Origin: Planctomycetota bacterium
Lineage (GTDB): Bacteria > Planctomycetota > GCA-002687715 > DRQF01
Reading direction: 5' to 3'
DNA length: 17,990 nucleotides
Assembly: GCA_024275615.1 (NCBI GenBank)
Contig: JAJRYU010000785.1
Coordinates: 1-17,990, forward strand
Shown here: positions 7,713-14,124 of the stretch, piece by piece
How the letters are laid out: the number at the start of each line of letters is the position of its first letter
Numbering within the stretch: the stretch's first letter is position 1
Program-made: the position numbers and the translations under genes
The notes under the pieces: generated by a model
Database searches by the model: none
The model's input: only the letters and a program-made list of their open reading frames with translations
Told to the model about the DNA's origin: nothing

Positions 7713-9452
7713 ATGTCCGCTGTTTGGCCAGTCCTTGCCTGCTTTGTTGCCTATTTTCTAGCCTATCGCGTTTACGCGCGTTTCCTATCCAAGAAGATTT
7801 TTGCGCTCAACGATGCAGTAACGACACCAGCTCACGTCTTACGAAACGATATTGACTACCTACCGACGAATCGCTTCGTACTTTTTGGCCATCACTTCGC
7901 ATCGATTACCGGGCTTTCTCCCATGCTGGGGCCTGCCATTGCTGTCATTTGGGGCTGGGCACCGGCGATGATTTGGGTTGTCTTGGGGGCAATTTCTATT
8001 GGTTGTGTCCACGATTTTTCTGCCCTGGTGATTTCGATTCGTGCCAAGGGACAATCGATCGGCAAAGTAGCGGAGGGCGTAGTTGGCAGAAGAGCGAAAG
8101 CGCTTTTCTTGGCCATAATCTTCTTTGGTGTTGCCCTGGCGATGGGGGTATTCACTTTGGTTATTGCCAAACTCTTCGCCGGATCCTACGGCAGCGCGGT
8201 GATCCCCTGTGGCGGCCTCATGATCGTGGCAGCGGTGATTGGTTACCTTTTTCACCGACGAGGAGCGCGGCTTGGCCCGATGACGGTTGTTGGGTTCTTG
8301 ATCCAAGTGTTCTTGGTGTGGCTTGGTGCTACCTTCCCCGTAACCTGGTCAAACAGCCATGGTTGGAAGATCATTCTTCTTGGCTACGCGCTTCTGGCCA
8401 GTGTGTTGCCGGTTTGGTCCCTCTTGCAACCCAGAGATTTTCTCAATTCTCTGCTCCTCTATTTGGGCCTCTTATTGTGTTTCACCGGGTTCTTTATCGC
8501 CTCACCAGAATTCGCGGCTCCAGCATTCAATCCAAGTCCTGAAGGCGCACCGCCTTTCTATCCATTTGTTTTCATCACCATTGCCTGTGGTGCTGCCTCC
8601 GGATTTCATTCCCTAGTCAGTTCTGGAACGACTGCGAAGCAACTAGACAAAGAGACTGATGCCAAATTCATCGGCTACGGCGGTATGATTGGTGAATCCT
8701 TGCTCGGACTCCTAGCTATCTTGGCTACAACTGCTGGCGTCAGTTCCCTGGGAAACAGGACCGCAGCGGAAATCTGGGCGCAAGACCACTATCATGGCTG
8801 GGAAGCTGCGAACGGTTTGGGCGAAAAGATGGGCCGGTTCATCGATGGAGCCGCTTGGTTTATTGAGAGACTCGGTATTCCCATCGACTTGGCTCAAGCC
8901 TTCATCGCCGTCGTTGTCGTTTCATTTGCCCTCACAACTCTCGATTCAGCGACAAGATTGTTGCGCTACAACGTCGAAGAAATCGCTGCTTCAATTCGTC
9001 TGCCCCAACTCGGCAATCGATATGTTGCCAGCGTCCTTGCGGTCTTGGCGATCGGGTTTTTTGCCTTTTATGAGATCGACGGACGCCCGGCGGGGCAGTC
9101 CTTGTGGCAGATTTTCGGGACAGTCAATCAGCTCCTCGCGGGTCTCGCCCTCATGGTAGTCACCCTCTATTTGCTCAAACGAGGACGCAATCCTTGGTTT
9201 ACTGGTCTACCGATGCTCTTCATGCTCGTAACCACGATGGTGGCCATGTACATGAATCTGGCGAGCTTTACTCGTGATTTTACTTTTGCAGATCAGGCCG
9301 ACAAACCCCTCGAGTGGCCTTTGATTGTTGTGGCCATCTTGTTGGCAATCTTGACCACATGGTTGATCATTGAAGCTTGCATACTATTTGTGCGAACTAT
9401 GAGGTCGAAAGACCTTGTGGATGATCTTCAGGTCTTTCCGGACGATGCCTAG
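7713..9452 (+). CDS. cstA: CstA-family transporter (carbon starvation protein A)
   Basis: A 579-residue polytopic inner-membrane protein with about 14-16 hydrophobic segments. The family in E. coli (CstA, BtsT) imports pyruvate and possibly peptides when carbon is scarce. Diagnostic stretches include LPTNRFVLFGHHFASITGLSPMLGPAIA cut short here as GHHFASITGLSPMLGP near residues 59-74, a VLGAISIGCVHDF segment at about 90-102, and ASGFHSLVSSGTTAKQL around 295-311 followed by GYGGMIGESLLG. The ATG at 7713 has GAGGGAG at 7699-7705. The protein is shorter than E. coli CstA (about 700 residues) and fits the shorter branch of the family, ending soon after the last membrane helix with a 25-residue polar tail. 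It stands alone: it follows a terminator and meets tgt tail to tail with 3 bases between stops. No btsSR-like sensor kinase is nearby, so its regulation is not visible. Confidence 0.93.
   Translation: MSAVWPVLACFVAYFLAYRVYARFLSKKIFALNDAVTTPAHVLRNDIDYLPTNRFVLFGHHFASITGLSPMLGPAIAVIWGWAPAMIWVVLGAISIGCVHDFSALVISIRAKGQSIGKVAEGVVGRRAKALFLAIIFFGVALAMGVFTLVIAKLFAGSYGSAVIPCGGLMIVAAVIGYLFHRRGARLGPMTVVGFLIQVFLVWLGATFPVTWSNSHGWKIILLGYALLASVLPVWSLLQPRDFLNSLLLYLGLLLCFTGFFIASPEFAAPAFNPSPEGAPPFYPFVFITIACGAASGFHSLVSSGTTAKQLDKETDAKFIGYGGMIGESLLGLLAILATTAGVSSLGNRTAAEIWAQDHYHGWEAANGLGEKMGRFIDGAAWFIERLGIPIDLAQAFIAVVVVSFALTTLDSATRLLRYNVEEIAASIRLPQLGNRYVASVLAVLAIGFFAFYEIDGRPAGQSLWQIFGTVNQLLAGLALMVVTLYLLKRGRNPWFTGLPMLFMLVTTMVAMYMNLASFTRDFTFADQADKPLEWPLIVVAILLAILTTWLIIEACILFVRTMRSKDLVDDLQVFPDDA
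9407..9438. repeat. 9-bp inverted repeat at the cstA/tgt convergent end
   Basis: GAAAGACCT (9407-9415) is the exact reverse complement of AGGTCTTTC (9430-9438), with a 14-base loop. It lies inside the last codons of cstA, just before the stop, and downstream of tgt on the other strand, where a bidirectional terminator would be expected. A run of seven T begins at 9459 for the + strand transcript, 20 bases after the stem, which is too far for a standard intrinsic terminator. A competing small hairpin GGTC-GAAA-GACC (9403-9414) with a GNRA-type loop shares the left arm. Confidence 0.35.
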
Positions 9453-9455
9453 CAG

Positions 9456-10583
9456 CTATTTTTTTCGTGTCCAGAATTCCGCGATCTGATTTCTAAAAGC
9501 AAGAAAAGAGGAGTCCTCAATAGACTGGCGCGTCTGTGTCATCAGCCTCTGCATGAAACTGAGATTGTGGTGAGAAACGAGAGTGAGTCCAAGGACTTCT
9601 TTGGCAACAATGAGGTGGCGCAAGTACGAACGGCTATACGACGTACAAGCAAGGCAGCCACACCCCTCCTCGATGGGGCTGGAGTCGAGTTTGTAGCCAG
9701 CGTTCTTGAGATTCATCGGCCCTGACATGGTCATGGCGGTGCCATGGCGGCCATTGCGCGTCGGCAGCACACAATCAAACATGTCCCACCCTCGGGCGAC
9801 GCAATCGAGGATCTCCAATGGCGTACCGACTCCCATGACGTAACGGGGAAACTCAGATGGCACCATGCCGCCGACAAGTTCGAGCATGGCCATGGAATCA
9901 TCGCGGATTTCGCCAATGAAAAGCCCTCCCATGGCGAAGCCATCAAAGGGTAATTCCAAGAGGAACTCAGCGCTTTTTCGGCGCAAGTCTTCGAAGACTC
10001 CTCCTTGAATGATGGCGAAGAGTGCCCGTCCGTCCTGAGGGTGATAGCGCAGAGTCTCTTTTTCCCATGCGTGGGTTCTTGCGAGACTCTGCTCGGCGCT
10101 TGTTCGATCAATGGGGTAGGGCATACACTCATCAAAACTCATGATGATGTCTGAGCCTAAGTCTTTCTGGATCTGCATGGCGATCTGCGGGTCGAGGCGT
10201 TTCTTGGAGCCATCTATGTGACTCTTGAAGGTGACCCCTGATTCGTCGATTTTGCGAAGATCGCTTAAGGACCAAACTTGAAAACCACCGCTGTCCGTCA
10301 AGATCGGACCGGACCAATTCATGAAGGAATGAAGGCCACCCATTTCCTTGACAGTGGCTTCACCAGGCCGAAGGTGGAGATGGTAGGTGTTCGCCAAGAT
10401 GATTTCAGAGCCTGTCGACTCGACTTGCTCTGGAAGCAGACCTTTGACGCTGGCCTGCGTACCGACGGGCATGAATGCTGGGGTTCGAAAGCTCCCATGC
10501 TTGGTTGTCACAATGCCGCAGCGAGCCGAAGATAATCGGTCCTTGCTGGACTCCGTAAAACCAAAAACTCCGCTTGCATTCAT
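9456..10583 (-). CDS. tgt: tRNA-guanine transglycosylase (queuosine pathway)
   Basis: Exchanges G34 in the anticodon of Asp, Asn, His and Tyr tRNAs for preQ1 (or queuine in salvage variants). The 375-residue TIM-barrel protein has all key residues: TDSGGFQ at 96-102 with the general-base Asp D97, FDEC at 150-153 for base recognition, FDCVLPTRNGRHG at 269-281 with the nucleophile D270, and the zinc site C308, C310, C313 and H339 (spacing as in the Zymomonas enzyme). The usual GGLAVGE/GGLSVGE loop reads GGLFIGE at 219-225, an unusual change beside the base pocket. Its ATG (10583-10581) overlaps the stop of the SpoIID-like gene in an ATGA, so translation is coupled. The queA gene, often next to tgt, is not here. 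Confidence 0.96.
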   Translation of the reverse strand: MNASGVFGFTESSKDRLSSARCGIVTTKHGSFRTPAFMPVGTQASVKGLLPEQVESTGSEIILANTYHLHLRPGEATVKEMGGLHSFMNWSGPILTDSGGFQVWSLSDLRKIDESGVTFKSHIDGSKKRLDPQIAMQIQKDLGSDIIMSFDECMPYPIDRTSAEQSLARTHAWEKETLRYHPQDGRALFAIIQGGVFEDLRRKSAEFLLELPFDGFAMGGLFIGEIRDDSMAMLELVGGMVPSEFPRYVMGVGTPLEILDCVARGWDMFDCVLPTRNGRHGTAMTMSGPMNLKNAGYKLDSSPIEEGCGCLACTSYSRSYLRHLIVAKEVLGLTLVSHHNLSFMQRLMTQTRQSIEDSSFLAFRNQIAEFWTRKK

Positions 10584-11770
10584 GGATTGCTCGTCTCTTT
10601 GGTCCGAACCAGTTTTGCTCCCGGAAAGTAGTAAGCCAGGATGTTCTTGGCGTTATGGCCATCTTGGGCCATGCCACAGGCGCCATTCTGGCAAAGTCCG
10701 ACTCCGTGGCCAAAACCGCGACCGCCAATAGTGACTTCTTGTTCGTCGAAATCAATGCCGCTTAGCCAATTGCTTCTGATTTTTCGATTTCCCAAACGAG
10801 TTCTCAGCTTCTTGGCAGAGACGAGTTTTCTGCCGCTGGCAGTGCGGCATGAAATCTTGTTGGTGTAGCCGGATCCTGTTCCTCGGACGATAGAGGCACT
10901 TTGCAAGGTCATGCCAGCCAACCCTGCAATTGAATCGAACTGCTTCCTGCTCAAGGTGACTACCCAGCGATAGTTCTTGGACCATGAGCAAAAGGAGCAA
11001 GCAACGCCTTTCAGTGCGGACACCCATTCTTCTCCGAATGCTTCCTTGTTGCTACGGGTTGCTCCGCCGCAGTTCGCACTAAAATAGCCCGAGACAATGG
11101 TCTCATCGAAGCTTAGGACGAGTCCGCGAGTGCGTGCGACGATGGTCTCGGCTTTCACGGTGTTGGCGGTCACTGGTGAGAACATTTGCGACGACTCTCC
11201 GTCCGTCATGTCCCATTTTCTTCTCCTTCGCCCGAGGATGCGCGCAATCGCATAACTGCGTGACGCGATGACTTGGGCTTCCAAGGCAGCATCCGGGTAT
11301 GCCAGTGGCATTTCGCTGGGCAAGACTTGCGCAAGATACTGTTCCATCTCGATGACGAGAATTGGACGCTTCTTCTTAATATCGGCGTCAAAAAAGAGCT
11401 GGCCTTGGAGTTTCTTTGAGTTGAGCTTGAACACTGCCCTTGTGCTCATGGAGAGCGATGAGCCAGCTGGTTTGTCGTCAACCAAGAATCCTGACTTCGT
11501 CGTCGCGACGACAAGATCGCGACCCACAAATCGAGTGCCGATTGAAGATTCCAGTGTTAGTTCCGACGCACTGCTGATCAACCAGGGCCCTTGACCATGG
11601 CTACGGAGCAAGATACGTACGCGGTCGATGGGTTGTTCGAATGCAAGCGCGTCGTCTATCTGGTCTAAGCCGTCTCCCGGTGGCCGGGAAAACTCCAACA
11701 CCAAGAAGGCAGATGCTAAGGCGACTCCGCATGCCAAGAGGAACCGCGTTCTGGCTTTGGTGATCGTCAC
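10580..11770 (-). CDS. SpoIID/LytB-domain protein (membrane-anchored murein enzyme)
   Basis: SpoIID-family proteins are lytic transglycosylases or amidase enhancers that act on peptidoglycan outside the membrane. The 396-residue protein has one N-terminal membrane segment (about 10-27). The family core is clear: VLPSEMP at 149-155 with the likely catalytic Glu E153, LEAQVIASRSYAI at 163-175, SANCGGATRS at 231-240, and FGHGVGLCQNGACGMA at 353-368 followed by ILAYYFPGAKL. C234, C258 and C261 (CGG plus ACSFC) recall the cysteine-rich, probably metal-binding loop of clostridial SpoIID. I chose GTG at 11770, one base after the ruvB stop; a longer frame running to 11833 would overlap ruvB and place extra residues before the membrane helix. 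No sporulation genes are seen, so a housekeeping role in septal or cell-wall remodelling (as in chlamydial SpoIID) is more likely than spore engulfment. Confidence 0.88.
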   Translation of the reverse strand: MTITKARTRFLLACGVALASAFLVLEFSRPPGDGLDQIDDALAFEQPIDRVRILLRSHGQGPWLISSASELTLESSIGTRFVGRDLVVATTKSGFLVDDKPAGSSLSMSTRAVFKLNSKKLQGQLFFDADIKKKRPILVIEMEQYLAQVLPSEMPLAYPDAALEAQVIASRSYAIARILGRRRRKWDMTDGESSQMFSPVTANTVKAETIVARTRGLVLSFDETIVSGYFSANCGGATRSNKEAFGEEWVSALKGVACSFCSWSKNYRWVVTLSRKQFDSIAGLAGMTLQSASIVRGTGSGYTNKISCRTASGRKLVSAKKLRTRLGNRKIRSNWLSGIDFDEQEVTIGGRGFGHGVGLCQNGACGMAQDGHNAKNILAYYFPGAKLVRTKETSNP

Positions 11771-11771
11771 C

Positions 11772-12812
11772 CTAAGATTCCGGGAAAAGCAGGCCTTGGT
11801 CACTTGGCTTGATATGGGGAGGGAGCTGCCCAATGATCTTGTAACCTGGGGTAGTCAAGAGTCGTCCGCGAGGAGTCTTGAGGAGAAACCCGCAACGGAT
11901 AAGGTGGGGCTCATAGACATCTTCAACAGTGCGGTCGTCTTCGCCTACAGTTACAGCGATCGTCCGGAGTCCCACGGGTTGGCCTCCGGCAAGGGCTACG
12001 GTGTCCATGATCTGACGATCAATACGTTGCAAACCGTGGTCATCAACGCCAACCATGTCGAGACCGCGGCGGGCAACATCGGCAGTGATCACCAGTTTTT
12101 CTTCGACTTGTGCAAGGTCGCGCACTCGCCGCAAGAATCGGTTGACGATTCTTGGCGTCCCTCGGGCGTGCTCTGCCAGTAGTTTGCAGCCGTCCGCGTC
12201 CGTTTGAATGCCAAGCAACTCGCTCGATCGTTGGCAGATCGTTTCCAGTTGTTCTGCTGGATACGTCTCCAACTTTTCTTGGACTCCGAAACGATCGCGG
12301 AAGGGTGCCGATAGAAGACCTTCTCTGGTTGTCGCGCCTATCAGGGTGAATTTCTCGATGCCGATACGGACGCTTCGCCCTCGAGGTCCATTGTCGAGAA
12401 CGATGTCTAGACTGAAGTCTTCCATGGCCGAGTAGAGGAACTCCTCAACCGTGGCTGGAATTCGATGTATCTCGTCAATGAAGAGAATGTCTCCGGCTTC
12501 AAGATTGGTGAGCATACCTGCCAAGTCCCCTGGTTTATCGAGAGCAGGACCTGACGTTGTGTGTAGATTGGCGCCCATTTCCCGGGCTACAATGTCTGCC
12601 AGCGTTGTCTTTCCGAGACCGGGCAAACCCGAAAGGAGGAGGTGATCCAGGGCTTCGCCGCGCAGCCGCGCAGCTTTGATGTAAATCTCAAGATTACCTT
12701 TGACGTTGTCCTGGCCAACGAACTCCTGAAACGACTTTGGCCGCAGGCTCCATTCGGAACGAATTTCCGGTAGCTCGGCGTTCGATTCGAAAATGTTGTT
12801 GGATTCATCCAT
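11772..12812 (-). CDS. ruvB: RuvB, Holliday junction branch-migration ATPase
   Basis: Hexameric AAA+ motor that, with RuvA, drives branch migration of Holliday junctions. The 346-residue protein shows Walker A GLPGLGKT at 62-69, Walker B ILFIDE at 109-114 followed by IHR, the sensor/arginine region IGATTREGLLSAPFRDRFG at 158-176, and a C-terminal winged helix (GLRTIAVTVGED, ending in LLTTPGYKIIGQL). The first glycine-proline position of Walker A is usually GPPGLGKT; here the second residue is Leu. Start: ATG at 12812 with a weak GAG upstream; a TTG at 12830 would add six residues. ruvA and ruvC are not adjacent. It is the first gene of a three-gene operon with the SpoIID-like gene (1-base gap) and tgt (4-base overlap). 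I see no convincing LexA-type operator; a TATGAT on the - strand about 60-70 bases upstream is only a weak -10 candidate. Confidence 0.97.
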   Translation of the reverse strand: MDESNNIFESNAELPEIRSEWSLRPKSFQEFVGQDNVKGNLEIYIKAARLRGEALDHLLLSGLPGLGKTTLADIVAREMGANLHTTSGPALDKPGDLAGMLTNLEAGDILFIDEIHRIPATVEEFLYSAMEDFSLDIVLDNGPRGRSVRIGIEKFTLIGATTREGLLSAPFRDRFGVQEKLETYPAEQLETICQRSSELLGIQTDADGCKLLAEHARGTPRIVNRFLRRVRDLAQVEEKLVITADVARRGLDMVGVDDHGLQRIDRQIMDTVALAGGQPVGLRTIAVTVGEDDRTVEDVYEPHLIRCGFLLKTPRGRLLTTPGYKIIGQLPPHIKPSDQGLLFPES

Positions 12813-12958
12813 GTGATCGCTCGGGGCCAAAATTTGTCACACGCCAAGATCTTCGGCGCGTTCACGGGGACAGCTGATCATAGGCATAAACGGGGACGCG
12901 CGAAGTTTGAATGGGTGAGCTGGCTTTTCATGAAATCGTCAGTATGACGACGAGGCCG

Positions 12959-13015
12959 GGCGTTTTGGCGCTGACCTCGGCCGCAAGGTCGTGCAAAACG
13001 CCGGTCAGGTCAGCG
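12959..13015. repeat. Two crossing 9-bp inverted repeats between ruvB and the CPBP gene
   Basis: Arm A, GGCGTTTTG (12959-12967), is the exact reverse complement of A', CAAAACGCC (12994-13002). Arm B, CGCTGACCT (12969-12977), is the exact reverse complement of B', AGGTCAGCG (13007-13015). The order A-B-A'-B' means the two stems cross, so in RNA they either form an H-type pseudoknot or exclude one another. A third small option pairs GACCT (12973-12977) with AGGTC (12986-12990). The block lies 28 bases before the CPBP start and about 150 bases upstream of ruvB, in the divergent promoter region. It could be a leader RNA element for the CPBP gene or operator-like DNA. Confidence 0.55.
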
Positions 13016-13043
13016 TCCCGGATCATGGATAGAATGGGGCAAG

Positions 13044-13790
13044 ATGACAAAAAGGCACCCGCTTACACTCAAGGAGTATCTCGTTCGCACACGAGGTAAA
13101 AGTTTTACGGTCATTGCCGTGGTGTCCTTGCTTGTCGTTTACGAAGCTGGCCTCCTCATCACCAAGGAGCCGCGACGCAATGCTGCCGATGCCATTTTAA
13201 AGCGGGCCCTGGCGTGGCTGGGTCCCCATGGCATCGATGGATTCCACGGCTTACTGCTCTTTCTGTTCTTAGCGGCCGTGTTTTACTATTGGCGCCGCTC
13301 TCGCTCCATTTCTCGCTACTTCCTTCCTTTTCTGGCTGAAAGCATGGTTTATGCCGCTTTGCTCTCGCCAGCCGTATTCTTGGTGGCACGCCCCTTCTTG
13401 GCACCTTCCGCTTCAAGCGATGCACTTCTTGATCTGGGCGCTGGCGTCTACGAAGAGATCCTCTTTCGATTGCTCTTGCTACGCGGATTGTCTTTCGTTT
13501 TCGGGCTTGATCCCTACACCGCTTTCTTTGACGAAGACGAAGCGCACAAGACGTCGTTTCTGCACGCTTCGGCAACCGTTTTGCCTGCGGTTCTGATCTC
13601 TGCCTTGGCATTTGCCGCTTATCACCATTGGGGAGCAGGAGGCGATCCCTGGCTGTGGCCACTTTTTTGGTTTCGTTTTGTCGCTGGTCTTTTCTTGGCA
13701 CAATTGTTCTTTGTTCGTGGCTTGGCGGTCTGTGTCTATGCTCACGCCATCTACGACTTGATGTTGCATTTTGCTTTGAATTCCTGTTGA
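13044..13790 (+). CDS. CPBP-family intramembrane glutamic protease (CAAX-protease family)
   Basis: A 248-residue membrane protein with about six to eight hydrophobic segments. The CPBP (Abi) motifs are present in order: GAGVYEEILFR at 132-142 with the EExxxR set E137, E138 and R142; the FxxxH motif F190-H194 in LAFAAYHHWG; and H234 in VYAHAIYDLM, the last polar motif. Relatives cleave prenylated CAAX proteins in eukaryotes (Rce1) and have varied roles in bacteria, including bacteriocin self-immunity and signal-peptide processing; the substrate here is unknown. The ATG at 13044 has a GGGG (13036-13039) close upstream. It is transcribed away from ruvB and ends 334 bases before the first lipoprotein gene. 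No bacteriocin-like gene is next to it. Confidence 0.85.
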   Translation: MTKRHPLTLKEYLVRTRGKSFTVIAVVSLLVVYEAGLLITKEPRRNAADAILKRALAWLGPHGIDGFHGLLLFLFLAAVFYYWRRSRSISRYFLPFLAESMVYAALLSPAVFLVARPFLAPSASSDALLDLGAGVYEEILFRLLLLRGLSFVFGLDPYTAFFDEDEAHKTSFLHASATVLPAVLISALAFAAYHHWGAGGDPWLWPLFWFRFVAGLFLAQLFFVRGLAVCVYAHAIYDLMLHFALNSC

Positions 13791-14124
13791 CGCCAGACAA
13801 GATGGTTGGGTGGCAATGTGTCGGAGGCGACATGGTTTTGGTGCGAATCCGCACAGGACCTCTACGGTTGGATTTGCGTAGTGGCAACTTTGTGGTGAGC
13901 AAAATCAAACGGTCATCGCATGAATTCATTTTTCTTGCCAAAAGTGCGAAATCCCGCAACAATGCCGCAGGGTTCGGGCAGTATTGTGGCCGACGGGATC
14001 GGAACTGTCCTTGCCAATTCTCAGGTGAACGAGTGCGTACCATGGATTTGCGGTGCACGAGGGAACATCGATGGGCTGGTACAGTTCCCTTTTTCCCCGT
14101 GGAAACGACTTGGAAGGAATAGAA
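13791..14124 (+). other. Non-coding stretch with several hairpins before lipoprotein 1
   Basis: Between the CPBP stop and the lipoprotein start I see no convincing gene, but several potential RNA hairpins: TGTCG-gagg-CGACA (13819-13832), GTGCG-aatc-CGCAC (13841-13854), a nested stem GGGCAGT/ACTGTCC (13976-13982 with 14004-14010, one G-U) enclosing CCGA/TCGG (13990-13993 with 13999-14002), and the terminator-like stem listed separately. Overlapping open frames here (for example 13802-14122 and 13920-14252) disagree with one another and match no family known to me. The stretch could be a long structured leader of the lipoprotein mRNA, a small RNA, or the 3' end of the CPBP transcript. Confidence 0.45.
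14061..14094 (+). terminator. Terminator-like hairpin just before lipoprotein 1
   Basis: GGGAAC (14061-14066) pairs with GTTCCC (14084-14089) across a 17-base loop and runs straight into TTTTT (14090-14094). It lies only 30 bases before the lipoprotein ATG and 270 bases after the CPBP stop. It may end the CPBP transcript, or act as an attenuator in the lipoprotein leader. The stem is short and the loop long, so it is weaker than the one at 7523. Confidence 0.5.

Noticed and set aside
7451..7855. A + strand open frame over the terminator and the start of cstA
   Set aside because: It reads through the intrinsic terminator and overlaps the cstA start in another frame; the product has no recognisable feature.
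12839..12960. Possible LexA box or strong promoter for ruvB on the - strand
   Set aside because: I found no CTG-N10-CAG type palindrome and only a lone TATGAT without a matching -35 box, so no operator or promoter is claimed.
13836..13860. T-arm-like sequence (GTGCGAATCCGCAC) suggesting a tRNA
   Set aside because: The loop is only four bases, and no acceptor, D-arm or anticodon arm can be built around it.
13802..14122. A + strand open frame of about 107 codons between the CPBP and lipoprotein genes
   Set aside because: No ribosome binding site stands before its ATG, the residues look random (rich in Arg and Cys), it overlaps another equally long frame from 13920, and it covers the hairpins. 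I could not exclude it fully, but nothing supports it.
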